19,562 nucleotides of DNA from Syntrophomonadaceae bacterium (GTDB taxonomy: Bacteria > Bacillota > Dethiobacteria > DTU022): NCBI GenBank assembly GCA_007130585.1, contig SLSE01000105.1, forward strand, positions 1 through 19,562. Reading direction: 5' to 3'. Position numbers and translations under genes: made by a program. Below, piece after piece: positions 13,289-19,562 of this stretch; the stretch's first letter is position 1; the number at the start of each line of letters is the position of its first letter. The notes under the pieces were generated by a model. It searched no databases, was not told the origin of the DNA, and saw only the letters and a list, made by a program, of their open reading frames with translations.

Positions 13289-14398
13289 TTACTGTACTCC
13301 CTTCGACTCAGAGCCGACACCGTCTTCCTCTTTATTGCTGACCCTGGCATCGTCAAAAGTTGCCATTTCCAGGGTGACCCGCGCCGCCGCTTCGAGCAGG
13401 TTCATGCCCAGTACAGCACCTGTTCCTTCGCCAAGCCTCATGCCCATGTTTATATAGGGTTTCATGTTCAGGTAATCCATCAGGAGGGCATGACCCGATT
13501 CAGATGAAAGGTGCGAAGGAACCAGGTAATGCCGGGCCTGGGGGCAGAACGTAACCGCAGCCAGCGCTGCCGTACTGGAAATAAAACCGTCAATGACGAC
13601 AGGAATGCGGAGCTTGGCGGCGCCAAGAATCAAGCCGGTCAAAGCGGCAATCTCCAGGCCGCCAACCCTGCTCAGGACCCCCAGCGGATCGGTATGTTCG
13701 GGCCTGTGAAATTCGAGGGCGGAGGCAACCACTTCCTGTTTATGACGCAGCCTGTCATCGTCCAGCCCGGTCCCCCGGCCAACAACCAGTGAAGCTTCAT
13801 AACCGGTTATTGCGGCCATAACCGCACTGCTTGCCGTTGTGTTGCCAATGCCCATTTCACCGGTGGCCAGCACTTTTACACCGTTATTATGCGCATCTTC
13901 GGCACACTCTATACCGGCAAAAATAGCCTGCAGCGCTTCGAAACGGCTCATGGCCGGGCCGCGGAGGAAGTTGCCGGTTCCCGCCCTGACACGGACCTGC
14001 TTTACTTCCGGCAGCCCGGTATCAACCTTAACACCGATATCGACAACGACCACTTCAACCCCGTTCTGACTTCCCAAAACATTGATCGCCGCTCCGCCGC
14101 CCGTAAAATTAGCTACCATCTGGGCTGTTACTTCCGACGGGTAGGCGCTGATCCCTTCTTCTGTAATACCATGATCTGCGGCCATCACGACCACTCTTTT
14201 TTTAGTGCCCGCCGGAAAAAGATCACCGTAGATCCCGGCCAGCTGCACGGCCAGATCCTCCATCCTGCCCAGGCTGCCCTGCGGCTTGGTAAGGATATCC
14301 ATCCGGGCCCGTGCTTTCTCCCCTGCTTCTTCATTGAGAGGTTTTATCGCTTCGATTAGAGTCTGCAAATCCTGTTCCATACGTTTTTCATCTTTCAC
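13289..14398 (-). CDS. cobT: Nicotinate-nucleotide--dimethylbenzimidazole phosphoribosyltransferase
   Basis: Activates the lower ligand base, transferring phosphoribose from nicotinate mononucleotide to dimethylbenzimidazole or another base to give alpha-ribazole 5'-phosphate. The 369 residues contain DILTKPQGSLGRMEDLA near 34-50, VVVMAADHGITEEGISAYP, GEMGIGNTTASSA, and the C-terminal NMGMRLGEGTGAVLG with catalytic Glu324. The family is usually near 350 residues; the surplus is a polar C-terminal tail (ARVSNKEEDGVGSESKGVQ) after the conserved end. The start is GTG 14398, with AGGAG 10 bases upstream; an ATG six codons later has no such site. It lies 101 bases after cbiP, the largest gap in the operon, which contains small GC hairpins (for example 14425-14442). 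Base specificity cannot be read from the sequence. Confidence 0.96.
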   Translation of the reverse strand: MKDEKRMEQDLQTLIEAIKPLNEEAGEKARARMDILTKPQGSLGRMEDLAVQLAGIYGDLFPAGTKKRVVVMAADHGITEEGISAYPSEVTAQMVANFTGGGAAINVLGSQNGVEVVVVDIGVKVDTGLPEVKQVRVRAGTGNFLRGPAMSRFEALQAIFAGIECAEDAHNNGVKVLATGEMGIGNTTASSAVMAAITGYEASLVVGRGTGLDDDRLRHKQEVVASALEFHRPEHTDPLGVLSRVGGLEIAALTGLILGAAKLRIPVVIDGFISSTAALAAVTFCPQARHYLVPSHLSSESGHALLMDYLNMKPYINMGMRLGEGTGAVLGMNLLEAAARVTLEMATFDDARVSNKEEDGVGSESKGVQ

Positions 14399-14424
14399 CG
14401 TTAAAAAACTCCTTTCAGGTTTTT

Positions 14425-14442
14425 GCCGGGTTTATATCCGGC
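14425..14442 (-). other. Small hairpin in the cbiP-cobT gap
   Basis: On the minus strand GCCGG-ATATAAAC-CCGGC is a 5-bp stem followed by AAAAACC rather than Ts, so it is not a standard terminator. Another stem, GGCCG-AAAT-CCGGCC, lies further upstream in the same gap. These could tune the cobT message level. Confidence 0.3.
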
Positions 14443-14499
14443 ACCGATAAATTTATAAGCAGCCGGGCCGGATTTCGGCCGTTCAGAGCCCTCCGGCCG

Positions 14500-16008
14500 T
14501 TATCCCCCCTGCTCAATAATCCTGTAAACCTGCTCCATATCGAGGCTTTCCCGTACTGTGGCCGCGAGGCGATCATACTCTTTTTCCTTGTAATCCCGGT
14601 AGGTCCCGGGCAGGTTGTTATCTTTTTCAGGCAGCCCCCGCCTGCGGCGCAAACCGTTAAGCAGGTTGTTGGTCCAGGATAAATTATCAAAAATTCCGTG
14701 CAGGTAGGTGCCGAAAACATTTCCATCTTTACTGACCGCCCCTTCCCACTGTCCGGTAGTGGCAATACAGACGGGATGATTCGCTGAATGGTAAATTGTC
14801 CGGCCCATGTGGATCTCGTAACCGACCAGGTACTCTTCGCCCATCAGGGCAAAGTAACCTTCGTCCCTGTACTTCCAGGTCGCTTCAACCTGGCGGGTCG
14901 ATTTTTCAGCCGCCATAACAGTTTCCAGGGGAAGCAGGTTAAAACCGGGCACCTCCGGAACAGAGCTCTCCACGCCCAGGGGATCAAGAACTTTTCGCCC
15001 CAGCATCTGGAAACCGCCGCAGATACCGGCCAGCAACCCGCCCTTCCGCACATAACTTCTCAGGGCGTCTTCCCATCCCCTGCTCCTCAGGTGCAGTAAA
15101 TCTTCGATTGTATTTTTTGAGCCCGGTAATATTAACAGATCCGGAGAGCTGAGCTCTGCCGGTTCGCGGATATATGTCAGGTTTAGATCATCGTGCAGTT
15201 CAAGAGGGTTAAAATCGGTAAAGTTGGAGATGCGGGGTAGCAGGACAACCTGTACTTTCAGGGCCCTGTCATTGGCACGGTTGTTAAAGCGGTCGGTTAC
15301 ACTGTCTTCATCATCCAGGTTAAGCTGCATGTAAGGGACAACTCCTAAAACCGGCCGGTCGATCAGATCTTCCAGCTGAAGCAAACCGGGCTCCAGCACT
15401 TTGCGGTCACCGCGGAACTTATTGATTATGACCCCCTTGAGCAGATCGCGTTCCGCAGGCTGAAGCAGGGCGGCAGTGCCGTAGAGGGAAGCGAAAACAC
15501 CCCCGCGGTCAATATCCCCCGCCAACAGGACGGGAGCTTTCAGGCGGCAGGCAAGGCCCATATTGACCAGGTCTTTCTCCCGCAGGTTAATTTCCGCGGG
15601 GCTGCCGGCTCCTTCAATGATTACAACGTCATGGTCCCCTGATAAGGTTTCAAAAGCTTTATCGATCACCGGCAGCAGTTTTTCCTTCCACTGCAGGTAG
15701 TCCAGCGCTCCCATGTTGCCCACGGGCCGGCCCATAACTATAACCTGGGAACCGCGATCCGAAGTCGGTTTTAAAAGAACAGGATTCATTTCAACCCTGG
15801 GTGCAATACCTGCCGCTTCGGCCTGCATAACCTGGGCCCTTCCCATTTCAAAACCTTCAGCCGTAACAAAAGAATTAAGAGCCATGTTTTGCGATTTGAA
15901 TGGGGCAGGGTTAAAACCATCCTGCTTCAGGATGCGGCAAAAAGCTGCGCATAAAAGACTCTTTCCGACAGAGGAAGCAGTGCCCTGGATCATCAGGGTG
16001 CCTTTCAT
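14500..16008 (-). CDS. cbiP: Cobyric acid synthase (glutamine-dependent)
   Basis: Amidates four peripheral carboxylates (b, d, e and g) of adenosylcobyrinic acid a,c-diamide using glutamine and ATP, giving adenosylcobyric acid. The 502 residues show an N-terminal dethiobiotin-synthetase-like ATPase domain with a P-loop variant, GTASSVGKS (residues 9-17), AGDIDRGGVFASL (163-175) and VIINKFRGD (193-201), then a class-I-like glutaminase domain with nucleophile Cys330 in AGICGGFQMLG and His437 in GTYLHGIFDN. Length and order match CobQ/CbiP. GGGGAGGTG lies about 9 bases before ATG 16008, which overlaps the cobD stop by 4 bases (ATGA). No residue appears missing. Confidence 0.96.
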   Translation of the reverse strand: MKGTLMIQGTASSVGKSLLCAAFCRILKQDGFNPAPFKSQNMALNSFVTAEGFEMGRAQVMQAEAAGIAPRVEMNPVLLKPTSDRGSQVIVMGRPVGNMGALDYLQWKEKLLPVIDKAFETLSGDHDVVIIEGAGSPAEINLREKDLVNMGLACRLKAPVLLAGDIDRGGVFASLYGTAALLQPAERDLLKGVIINKFRGDRKVLEPGLLQLEDLIDRPVLGVVPYMQLNLDDEDSVTDRFNNRANDRALKVQVVLLPRISNFTDFNPLELHDDLNLTYIREPAELSSPDLLILPGSKNTIEDLLHLRSRGWEDALRSYVRKGGLLAGICGGFQMLGRKVLDPLGVESSVPEVPGFNLLPLETVMAAEKSTRQVEATWKYRDEGYFALMGEEYLVGYEIHMGRTIYHSANHPVCIATTGQWEGAVSKDGNVFGTYLHGIFDNLSWTNNLLNGLRRRRGLPEKDNNLPGTYRDYKEKEYDRLAATVRESLDMEQVYRIIEQGG

Positions 16009-17138
16009 GCTTTTTCACCTCCCCGGTCGATATTATTGAGAGAAAATTTACCGCTTTTCAGGTAGCCCGCCGTTTCCTGCAACAGGCGCCGGTTTTCCGG
16101 CCGGCGCCGCACGGCAACCCTGAAATAACGGTGATCGAGGTTATGAAAATTATCAGCCCGCCTGATCAGGATCCCCCGCTCTGCCAGGTAATCGCGGTAG
16201 CCGGCAACTTCGAAACCCGGTTGCAGGCCCATAATAAAAAGGTAGTTGGCCGAACCTTCAAAAACATGAAAGCTGCCGGTTTCCAGAAAACCCCCGGCCA
16301 GGTAGGCGCGTTCTTTATCGATCAAAGCCAGGCTTTCTTCCAGGTACCCGGAAGACCCGAGGCAGTAAAGCCCGGCTGCCTGGGCCAGGCAGTTAACCCG
16401 CCAGGGGTCGCCCCGGCTGGTGAGTTCCTCGATATATTTCCGCGGGCCCGCAGCACAGCCCAGGCGCAAACCGGGCAGGCTCCAGACCTTGGTCAGGGAG
16501 GTTATCACCCAGAGGTTGTATCTTTCCGGCTCGCGCAGACTTTCCCCCGGCTTACCTGTCAGGGGAATGAAGCTTTCATCAATCATTATTTCCGCTCCCC
16601 GTTCCGCGGCAGCATCCACAAGCGACATTAACTCCCGGCGCGGATAAAGTATCCCCGTGGGGTTGTTGGGATTACAAAAAACCAGCAGATCGCCCGATTT
16701 CAGTTTACGGCCCACGGCGGCCAGATCGGCCTCTTCCCCGGGCATAAGACTGTAACGCTCAACTGCTGAACCGGCCAGTGAAGCCGCTCTTTCATACTCG
16801 GAAAATGAAGGTGCCGGAACAAAAACTCTTTTCGGCCGGCGCCACAAAATAATCAGGTGGATCAGTTCACTCGCACCGTTTCCGAGCAATAAGCGGTCGG
16901 CAGGGACAGCGAGAAAATTACCCAGCTCTTCCCGCAATTCCCGGGCCTGGGGCGTGGGGTAGGCAACAATACCCGGCAGTGCTTCCCGCAAATGATCAAG
17001 CAAGCCCGGCGGGGGGCCAAGGGGGTTAATATTGCTGCTGAAATCGATCAGCTCTCCGCTATTAAGGTTCCACCGCTCTGAAGCCCGGGCCAGATCGCCG
17101 CCGTGGCCGCCGGTTTCGTCATCAAGCCTTCCAGACAT
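16005..17138 (-). CDS. cobD: Threonine-phosphate decarboxylase
   Basis: PLP enzyme that decarboxylates L-threonine O-3-phosphate to (R)-1-amino-2-propanol phosphate, the linker used by CbiB. It is 377 residues of the aminotransferase class I/II fold. The N-terminal GGHGGDLARA is typical of CobD-type proteins; IDFSSNINPLGPP, FCNPNNPTGILYP and MIDESFIPL are PLP-pocket motifs, and Lys217 in SLTKVWSLPGLRLG should form the internal aldimine. Histidinol-phosphate aminotransferase is the main alternative, but the HGGD start and the operon favour CobD. A TTG one codon upstream extends the frame; ATG 17138 is preferred, with GGTGAT shortly upstream. The end overlaps cbiP by 4 bases. No PduX-like threonine kinase gene is in the window. 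Confidence 0.93.
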   Translation of the reverse strand: MSGRLDDETGGHGGDLARASERWNLNSGELIDFSSNINPLGPPPGLLDHLREALPGIVAYPTPQARELREELGNFLAVPADRLLLGNGASELIHLIILWRRPKRVFVPAPSFSEYERAASLAGSAVERYSLMPGEEADLAAVGRKLKSGDLLVFCNPNNPTGILYPRRELMSLVDAAAERGAEIMIDESFIPLTGKPGESLREPERYNLWVITSLTKVWSLPGLRLGCAAGPRKYIEELTSRGDPWRVNCLAQAAGLYCLGSSGYLEESLALIDKERAYLAGGFLETGSFHVFEGSANYLFIMGLQPGFEVAGYRDYLAERGILIRRADNFHNLDHRYFRVAVRRRPENRRLLQETAGYLKSGKFSLNNIDRGGEKA

Positions 17139-17180
17139 CAAGGATCACCGCTTTTCATTTTTCCCGGCGCCGTTGTTTCG

Positions 17181-17933
17181 CTAAAGAGCCAGGTATAATC
17201 CAAAAAGGAAAAAAACCTCTCCGAGTTCACTGGCTGCCCCCAAAATGTCTCCGGTAATGCCGCCCAGGCGGCGGGCAGCATAAAAAGCAAGCAGGTGCGC
17301 CGCAGCCAGGGCCAGCATGCAGCCGATTATTATTGGAATCACCAGCATAGAGTGCCACCAGGCAAATATATAAATTAAACCGGCTGTTAAAAGGGTTGCC
17401 CTGAGCAGGATTGGCCAGCGCAAACCGCGCAGGAACATATCTCCCAGGCCCCGGTTACGGGCCGGGGGAAACCATGTTCCGGCATAAACAACGGCCCAGC
17501 GGCCGGCCAGGGGCATAAATATCAGGACAAGCGGCATAAGAAGGCCCAGTTCGGCCAAGAGGGCATATTTCAGGAGGCAGACTAAAAGCAGGGCAGCAGC
17601 GCCCATCACCCCTACTGCACTGTCGTCCATGGCCTGGAAAGCTTTTTCCCGGTCTGTTGTTCCAATCAGGCCGTCGGCCGTATCGGCCAGACCGTCAAAG
17701 TGCAGCCCGCGGGTAAGCAAAAAGCTCAATATCAGGGCGGCTGCAGCCACAGGGGCAGGAGGAAGAAAAAACAGCATAAGCCAGGCAAAGAGGGCCAGCA
17801 ATCCCCCGATTGTTGCCCCCGCCAGGGGGAACCAGGCGGCTGAGCCGGAAAGCTCCCTGCCCTCTGGCCCGAAACGAACAAAGGGCAGGGGGATAATGGT
17901 TAAGAACGACAGCGCAAGCAGGTAATTTCTCAA
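17181..17933 (-). CDS. cobS: Adenosylcobinamide-GDP ribazoletransferase (cobalamin synthase)
   Basis: Integral membrane enzyme joining adenosylcobinamide-GDP to alpha-ribazole (phosphate). The 250 residues fit the family, with multiple hydrophobic helices and three conserved segments: LHFDGLADTADGLIG (about 77-91), the probable metal/nucleotide site; MDDSAVGVMG (about 101-110); and GGITGDILGAASELGEV (about 224-240). The start is TTG 17933, unusual but well supported: GGAGG lies about 10 bases upstream, no other start codon is in frame, and the TTG overlaps the cbiB stop as TTGA. It is followed by a 42-base gap to cobD. Confidence 0.96.
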   Translation of the reverse strand: MRNYLLALSFLTIIPLPFVRFGPEGRELSGSAAWFPLAGATIGGLLALFAWLMLFFLPPAPVAAAALILSFLLTRGLHFDGLADTADGLIGTTDREKAFQAMDDSAVGVMGAAALLLVCLLKYALLAELGLLMPLVLIFMPLAGRWAVVYAGTWFPPARNRGLGDMFLRGLRWPILLRATLLTAGLIYIFAWWHSMLVIPIIIGCMLALAAAHLLAFYAARRLGGITGDILGAASELGEVFFLFGLYLAL

Positions 17934-18913
17934 AACACTATAACCTCCATGGTTCTGATCCAGTATGCCAGCGTAACCAGGCTGAAAAAAGCAAGCAAAG
18001 AGATACTTTGAAACAGGGCCAGTCCCCGGCCGATATCAGCGCCCACCGGCTGCCTGCCTGCGGCATTAATCAGGGGGCGCTTAACAATTTTTCCATGGTA
18101 AAGATCAGCCCCTCCGAATCTAAGACCGAGGGTACCCGCTGCTGCTGATTCCGGCCAGGCGCTGTTTGGGCTTTCATGCCTGCGGCGGTCTGCGGCCAGG
18201 ACCCTGATTCCTTCCCGGCCCCGGCCCCGGAATGTGCCTACCGCTAAAATATAAAGGGCCGTCAGCCGGGCAGGAATAAAACTTAAGATATCGTCTGTCC
18301 TGGCAGCGGCATAACCAAGGTCCATGTACTCCCTGGTTTTGTAGCCGATCATCGAGTCAAGCGTATTTACAGTTTTATATAACACGGCTGCCGCAGGGCC
18401 GGCGGCGGCGGCAAATAAAAGGGGGGCCACCAGCCCGTCGGCGCTGTTTTCGAAAAGGCTCTCCAGGGCGGCCCTGGCAACACCGCTTTCATCCAGGGAA
18501 TCGGTGTCGCGGCTGACCAGCAGGGCTGCGTCCAGGCGGGCCCCGGCAATTCCTCTTGCCTGCAGGCTGTCTCCTACTCTAGCCACGTGGTTGCGCAGAT
18601 CGCCCCCGGCGAGGACCGTAAACAGGATGTATATTTCCAGGATCAGTCCTGCCGCCGGGTGCAGGCGGTATGCCGCCGACAAGAGCAGAACAGTTATAAC
18701 GACTGCGCCGCCAGCGATTATAACCACAATCAGTACGCCGCCCGCCTTCAGCCCCCGCTGTGAATTAAATATTCGGCGAGCCTGCTTTTCCAGAAAAACT
18801 ATGATTGTCCCCGTAAGCCTGACCGGATGAGGCAGGCGGCGGGGATCGCCGACCAAATAATCCAGCAGGTAGGCCGCGGACAGGGCCAGCACAGCCATCA
18901 GGGCCCGTTCCAT
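17930..18913 (-). CDS. cbiB: Adenosylcobinamide-phosphate synthase
   Basis: Integral membrane protein of 327 residues that attaches aminopropanol phosphate to the propionate side chain of adenosylcobyric acid. Signature segments: LLDYLVGDPRRLPHPVRLTG (about 16-35), SRDTDSLDESGVARAALESL then ENSADGLVAPLL, and YKTVNTLDSMIGYKT; the C-terminal half has RLTALYILA and DRRRHESPNSAWPESAAAG. Its ATG directly follows the cobU stop (TAG-ATG) with no spacer and no strong Shine-Dalgarno, so its translation probably depends on coupling to cobU. Its end overlaps cobS. In the aerobic-pathway naming this protein is called CobD, not to be confused with the decarboxylase beside it. Confidence 0.95.
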   Translation of the reverse strand: MERALMAVLALSAAYLLDYLVGDPRRLPHPVRLTGTIIVFLEKQARRIFNSQRGLKAGGVLIVVIIAGGAVVITVLLLSAAYRLHPAAGLILEIYILFTVLAGGDLRNHVARVGDSLQARGIAGARLDAALLVSRDTDSLDESGVARAALESLFENSADGLVAPLLFAAAAGPAAAVLYKTVNTLDSMIGYKTREYMDLGYAAARTDDILSFIPARLTALYILAVGTFRGRGREGIRVLAADRRRHESPNSAWPESAAAGTLGLRFGGADLYHGKIVKRPLINAAGRQPVGADIGRGLALFQSISLLAFFSLVTLAYWIRTMEVIVF

Positions 18914-19519
18914 CTACTTCAAACGCTGCGGTATGCCGCAGACGACCATCCAAACTTGATCGGCAGCTCCCGCCAGGACCTGGTTGGCCCGGCCGGACAG
19001 ATCCCTGAAAGCCCGGGCTACCGGATAATTCGGCACAACGCCCATCCCCACTTCATTGGTCACCACCAAAACGTCGGAAAGACAGTTCCGGGCGGTGTCG
19101 GCAAACTTCTTTACATATTCATAAGTATGCTCTGCCGCATCATCAATAATTTTTTCATCAGCAAAAATATCTTCTCCCTCTCTGACCGCTCCATGAGTAT
19201 CCAGGAAGTGAAGAATGCGGTTGCTGATCAGGAGGGTCAGGCAATCCATCAAAATCAGGCCTCCATTATCGCCTGCTTTCTCCAGGACCAGGTGCGGTTC
19301 AAGAGGCTCCTCAACTGTGCGGATAGTTGAAGAACGCCTGCTCCGGTGGCGGGCAACCCGTTCGCGCATTTCATCATCTTCTACCCGGGCGGTGGCCAGG
19401 TAGATAATCTCTTTGCCGCTCTGAGCGGCCATCTCTTCAGCAAAAGCGCTTTTCCCGCTGCGAACGCCACCTGTAATGATCACAAGACCCTGCGCGCTGC
19501 TCCCGAAACTGTCCTTCAT
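18914..19519 (-). CDS. cobU: Bifunctional adenosylcobinamide kinase / adenosylcobinamide-phosphate guanylyltransferase
   Basis: Phosphorylates adenosylcobinamide and transfers GMP from GTP to give adenosylcobinamide-GDP. From ATG 19519 it is 201 residues: P-loop GGVRSGKS (17-24), an RHRSRR segment (about 57-62) which in the family includes the guanylylated histidine, GLILMDCLTLLISN (about 86-99), and VVTNEVGMGVVPNYP (about 151-165). A TTG two codons upstream also opens the frame, but ATG 19519 with GGGGGAA before it is better placed. It is the first complete gene of the operon in the window; upstream sequence is only 43 bases, so the promoter and any riboswitch lie outside. Confidence 0.95.
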   Translation of the reverse strand: MKDSFGSSAQGLVIITGGVRSGKSAFAEEMAAQSGKEIIYLATARVEDDEMRERVARHRSRRSSTIRTVEEPLEPHLVLEKAGDNGGLILMDCLTLLISNRILHFLDTHGAVREGEDIFADEKIIDDAAEHTYEYVKKFADTARNCLSDVLVVTNEVGMGVVPNYPVARAFRDLSGRANQVLAGAADQVWMVVCGIPQRLK

Positions 19520-19521
19520 TT

Positions 19522-19562
19522 TCAATTCCCCCCGTTCCCGCTTCCGGCTCCGTGGATTACCC
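19522..19562 (-). CDS. Possible 3' end of a further upstream operon gene
   Basis: The 43 bases before cobU contain one open frame to the window edge, reading VIHGAGSGNGGN and stopping with TGA at 19524-19522, two bases before the cobU ATG. The tight spacing and GC-rich third positions resemble the rest of the operon, so a coding end is plausible, but 12 codons cannot identify a family or exclude a leader sequence. Confidence 0.3.
   Translation of the reverse strand, partial: VIHGAGSGNGGN

Noticed and set aside
14415..14765. A 116-residue minus-strand frame over the end of cbiP and the gap before cobT
   Set aside because: Mostly an alternative frame of cbiP, with low-complexity composition and no ribosome binding site; the cbiP frame carries the conserved C-terminal domain.
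19522..19562. Partial resemblance of the bases before cobU (AGCCGGAAG) to the B12-box of a cobalamin riboswitch
   Set aside because: Only the first half of the box fits, the rest diverges, the spacing to the ATG is too short, and the sequence is cut by the window edge; an open coding end explains it equally well.

Overview
The window reads as chromosomal DNA of an anaerobic Gram-positive bacterium of the Clostridia type; the exact lineage cannot be fixed from sequence alone. Reasons: strong AGGAGG-type ribosome binding sites before most genes, a lysine 5,6-aminomutase (an enzyme of amino-acid fermentation by anaerobes), late cobalamin assembly genes, an NhaC-type antiporter, a PucR-type regulator and a lactate-permease-family carrier. 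No transposase, phage gene, rRNA, tRNA or CRISPR array was seen. Nearly everything is on the minus strand; the only clear plus-strand gene is the PucR-type regulator.

Layout in plus coordinates. 1-875: an EamA/DMT-family exporter running off the left edge. 1013-1174: a very small lipoprotein gene with its own promoter and a weak terminator. 1356-7782: a catabolic module transcribed leftward in the order P-loop protein (7782-6715), kamD (6689-5076), kamE (5074-4319), NhaC antiporter (4197-2746), M20 peptidase (2585-1356), with hairpins between kamE and the antiporter, between the antiporter and the peptidase, and a terminator after the peptidase. 7783-8074: a divergent control region rich in inverted repeats. 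8075-9322: the PucR-type regulator. 9405-11898: a lactate-permease-family carrier preceded by a zinc-ribbon RDD membrane protein. 11986-19519: a tight cobalamin nucleotide-loop operon, transcribed cobU, cbiB, cobS, cobD, cbiP, cobT, cobC, then a DUF71 ATP pyrophosphatase; the last few codons of another gene may lie at the right edge.

How it may fit together: kamDE needs adenosylcobalamin and PLP, and the right half of the window makes the late part of that cofactor: amidation of the side chains to cobyric acid, aminopropanol attachment, GDP activation, lower-ligand activation, joining and dephosphorylation. The M20 peptidase could release amino acids or deacylate an amino compound, and the antiporter could handle Na+/H+ or an organic solute. 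The PucR-type protein is the obvious local regulator. Lysine 2,3-aminomutase (kamA) and the downstream enzymes kdd, kce and kal are absent from the window, so the mutase's true substrate and pathway remain open. The points most worth checking are the 11-bp inverted repeat with a U-tract in front of the kam operon, the P-loop gene as a possible mutase reactivating factor, the DUF71 gene inside the B12 operon, and the tiny lipoprotein gene.
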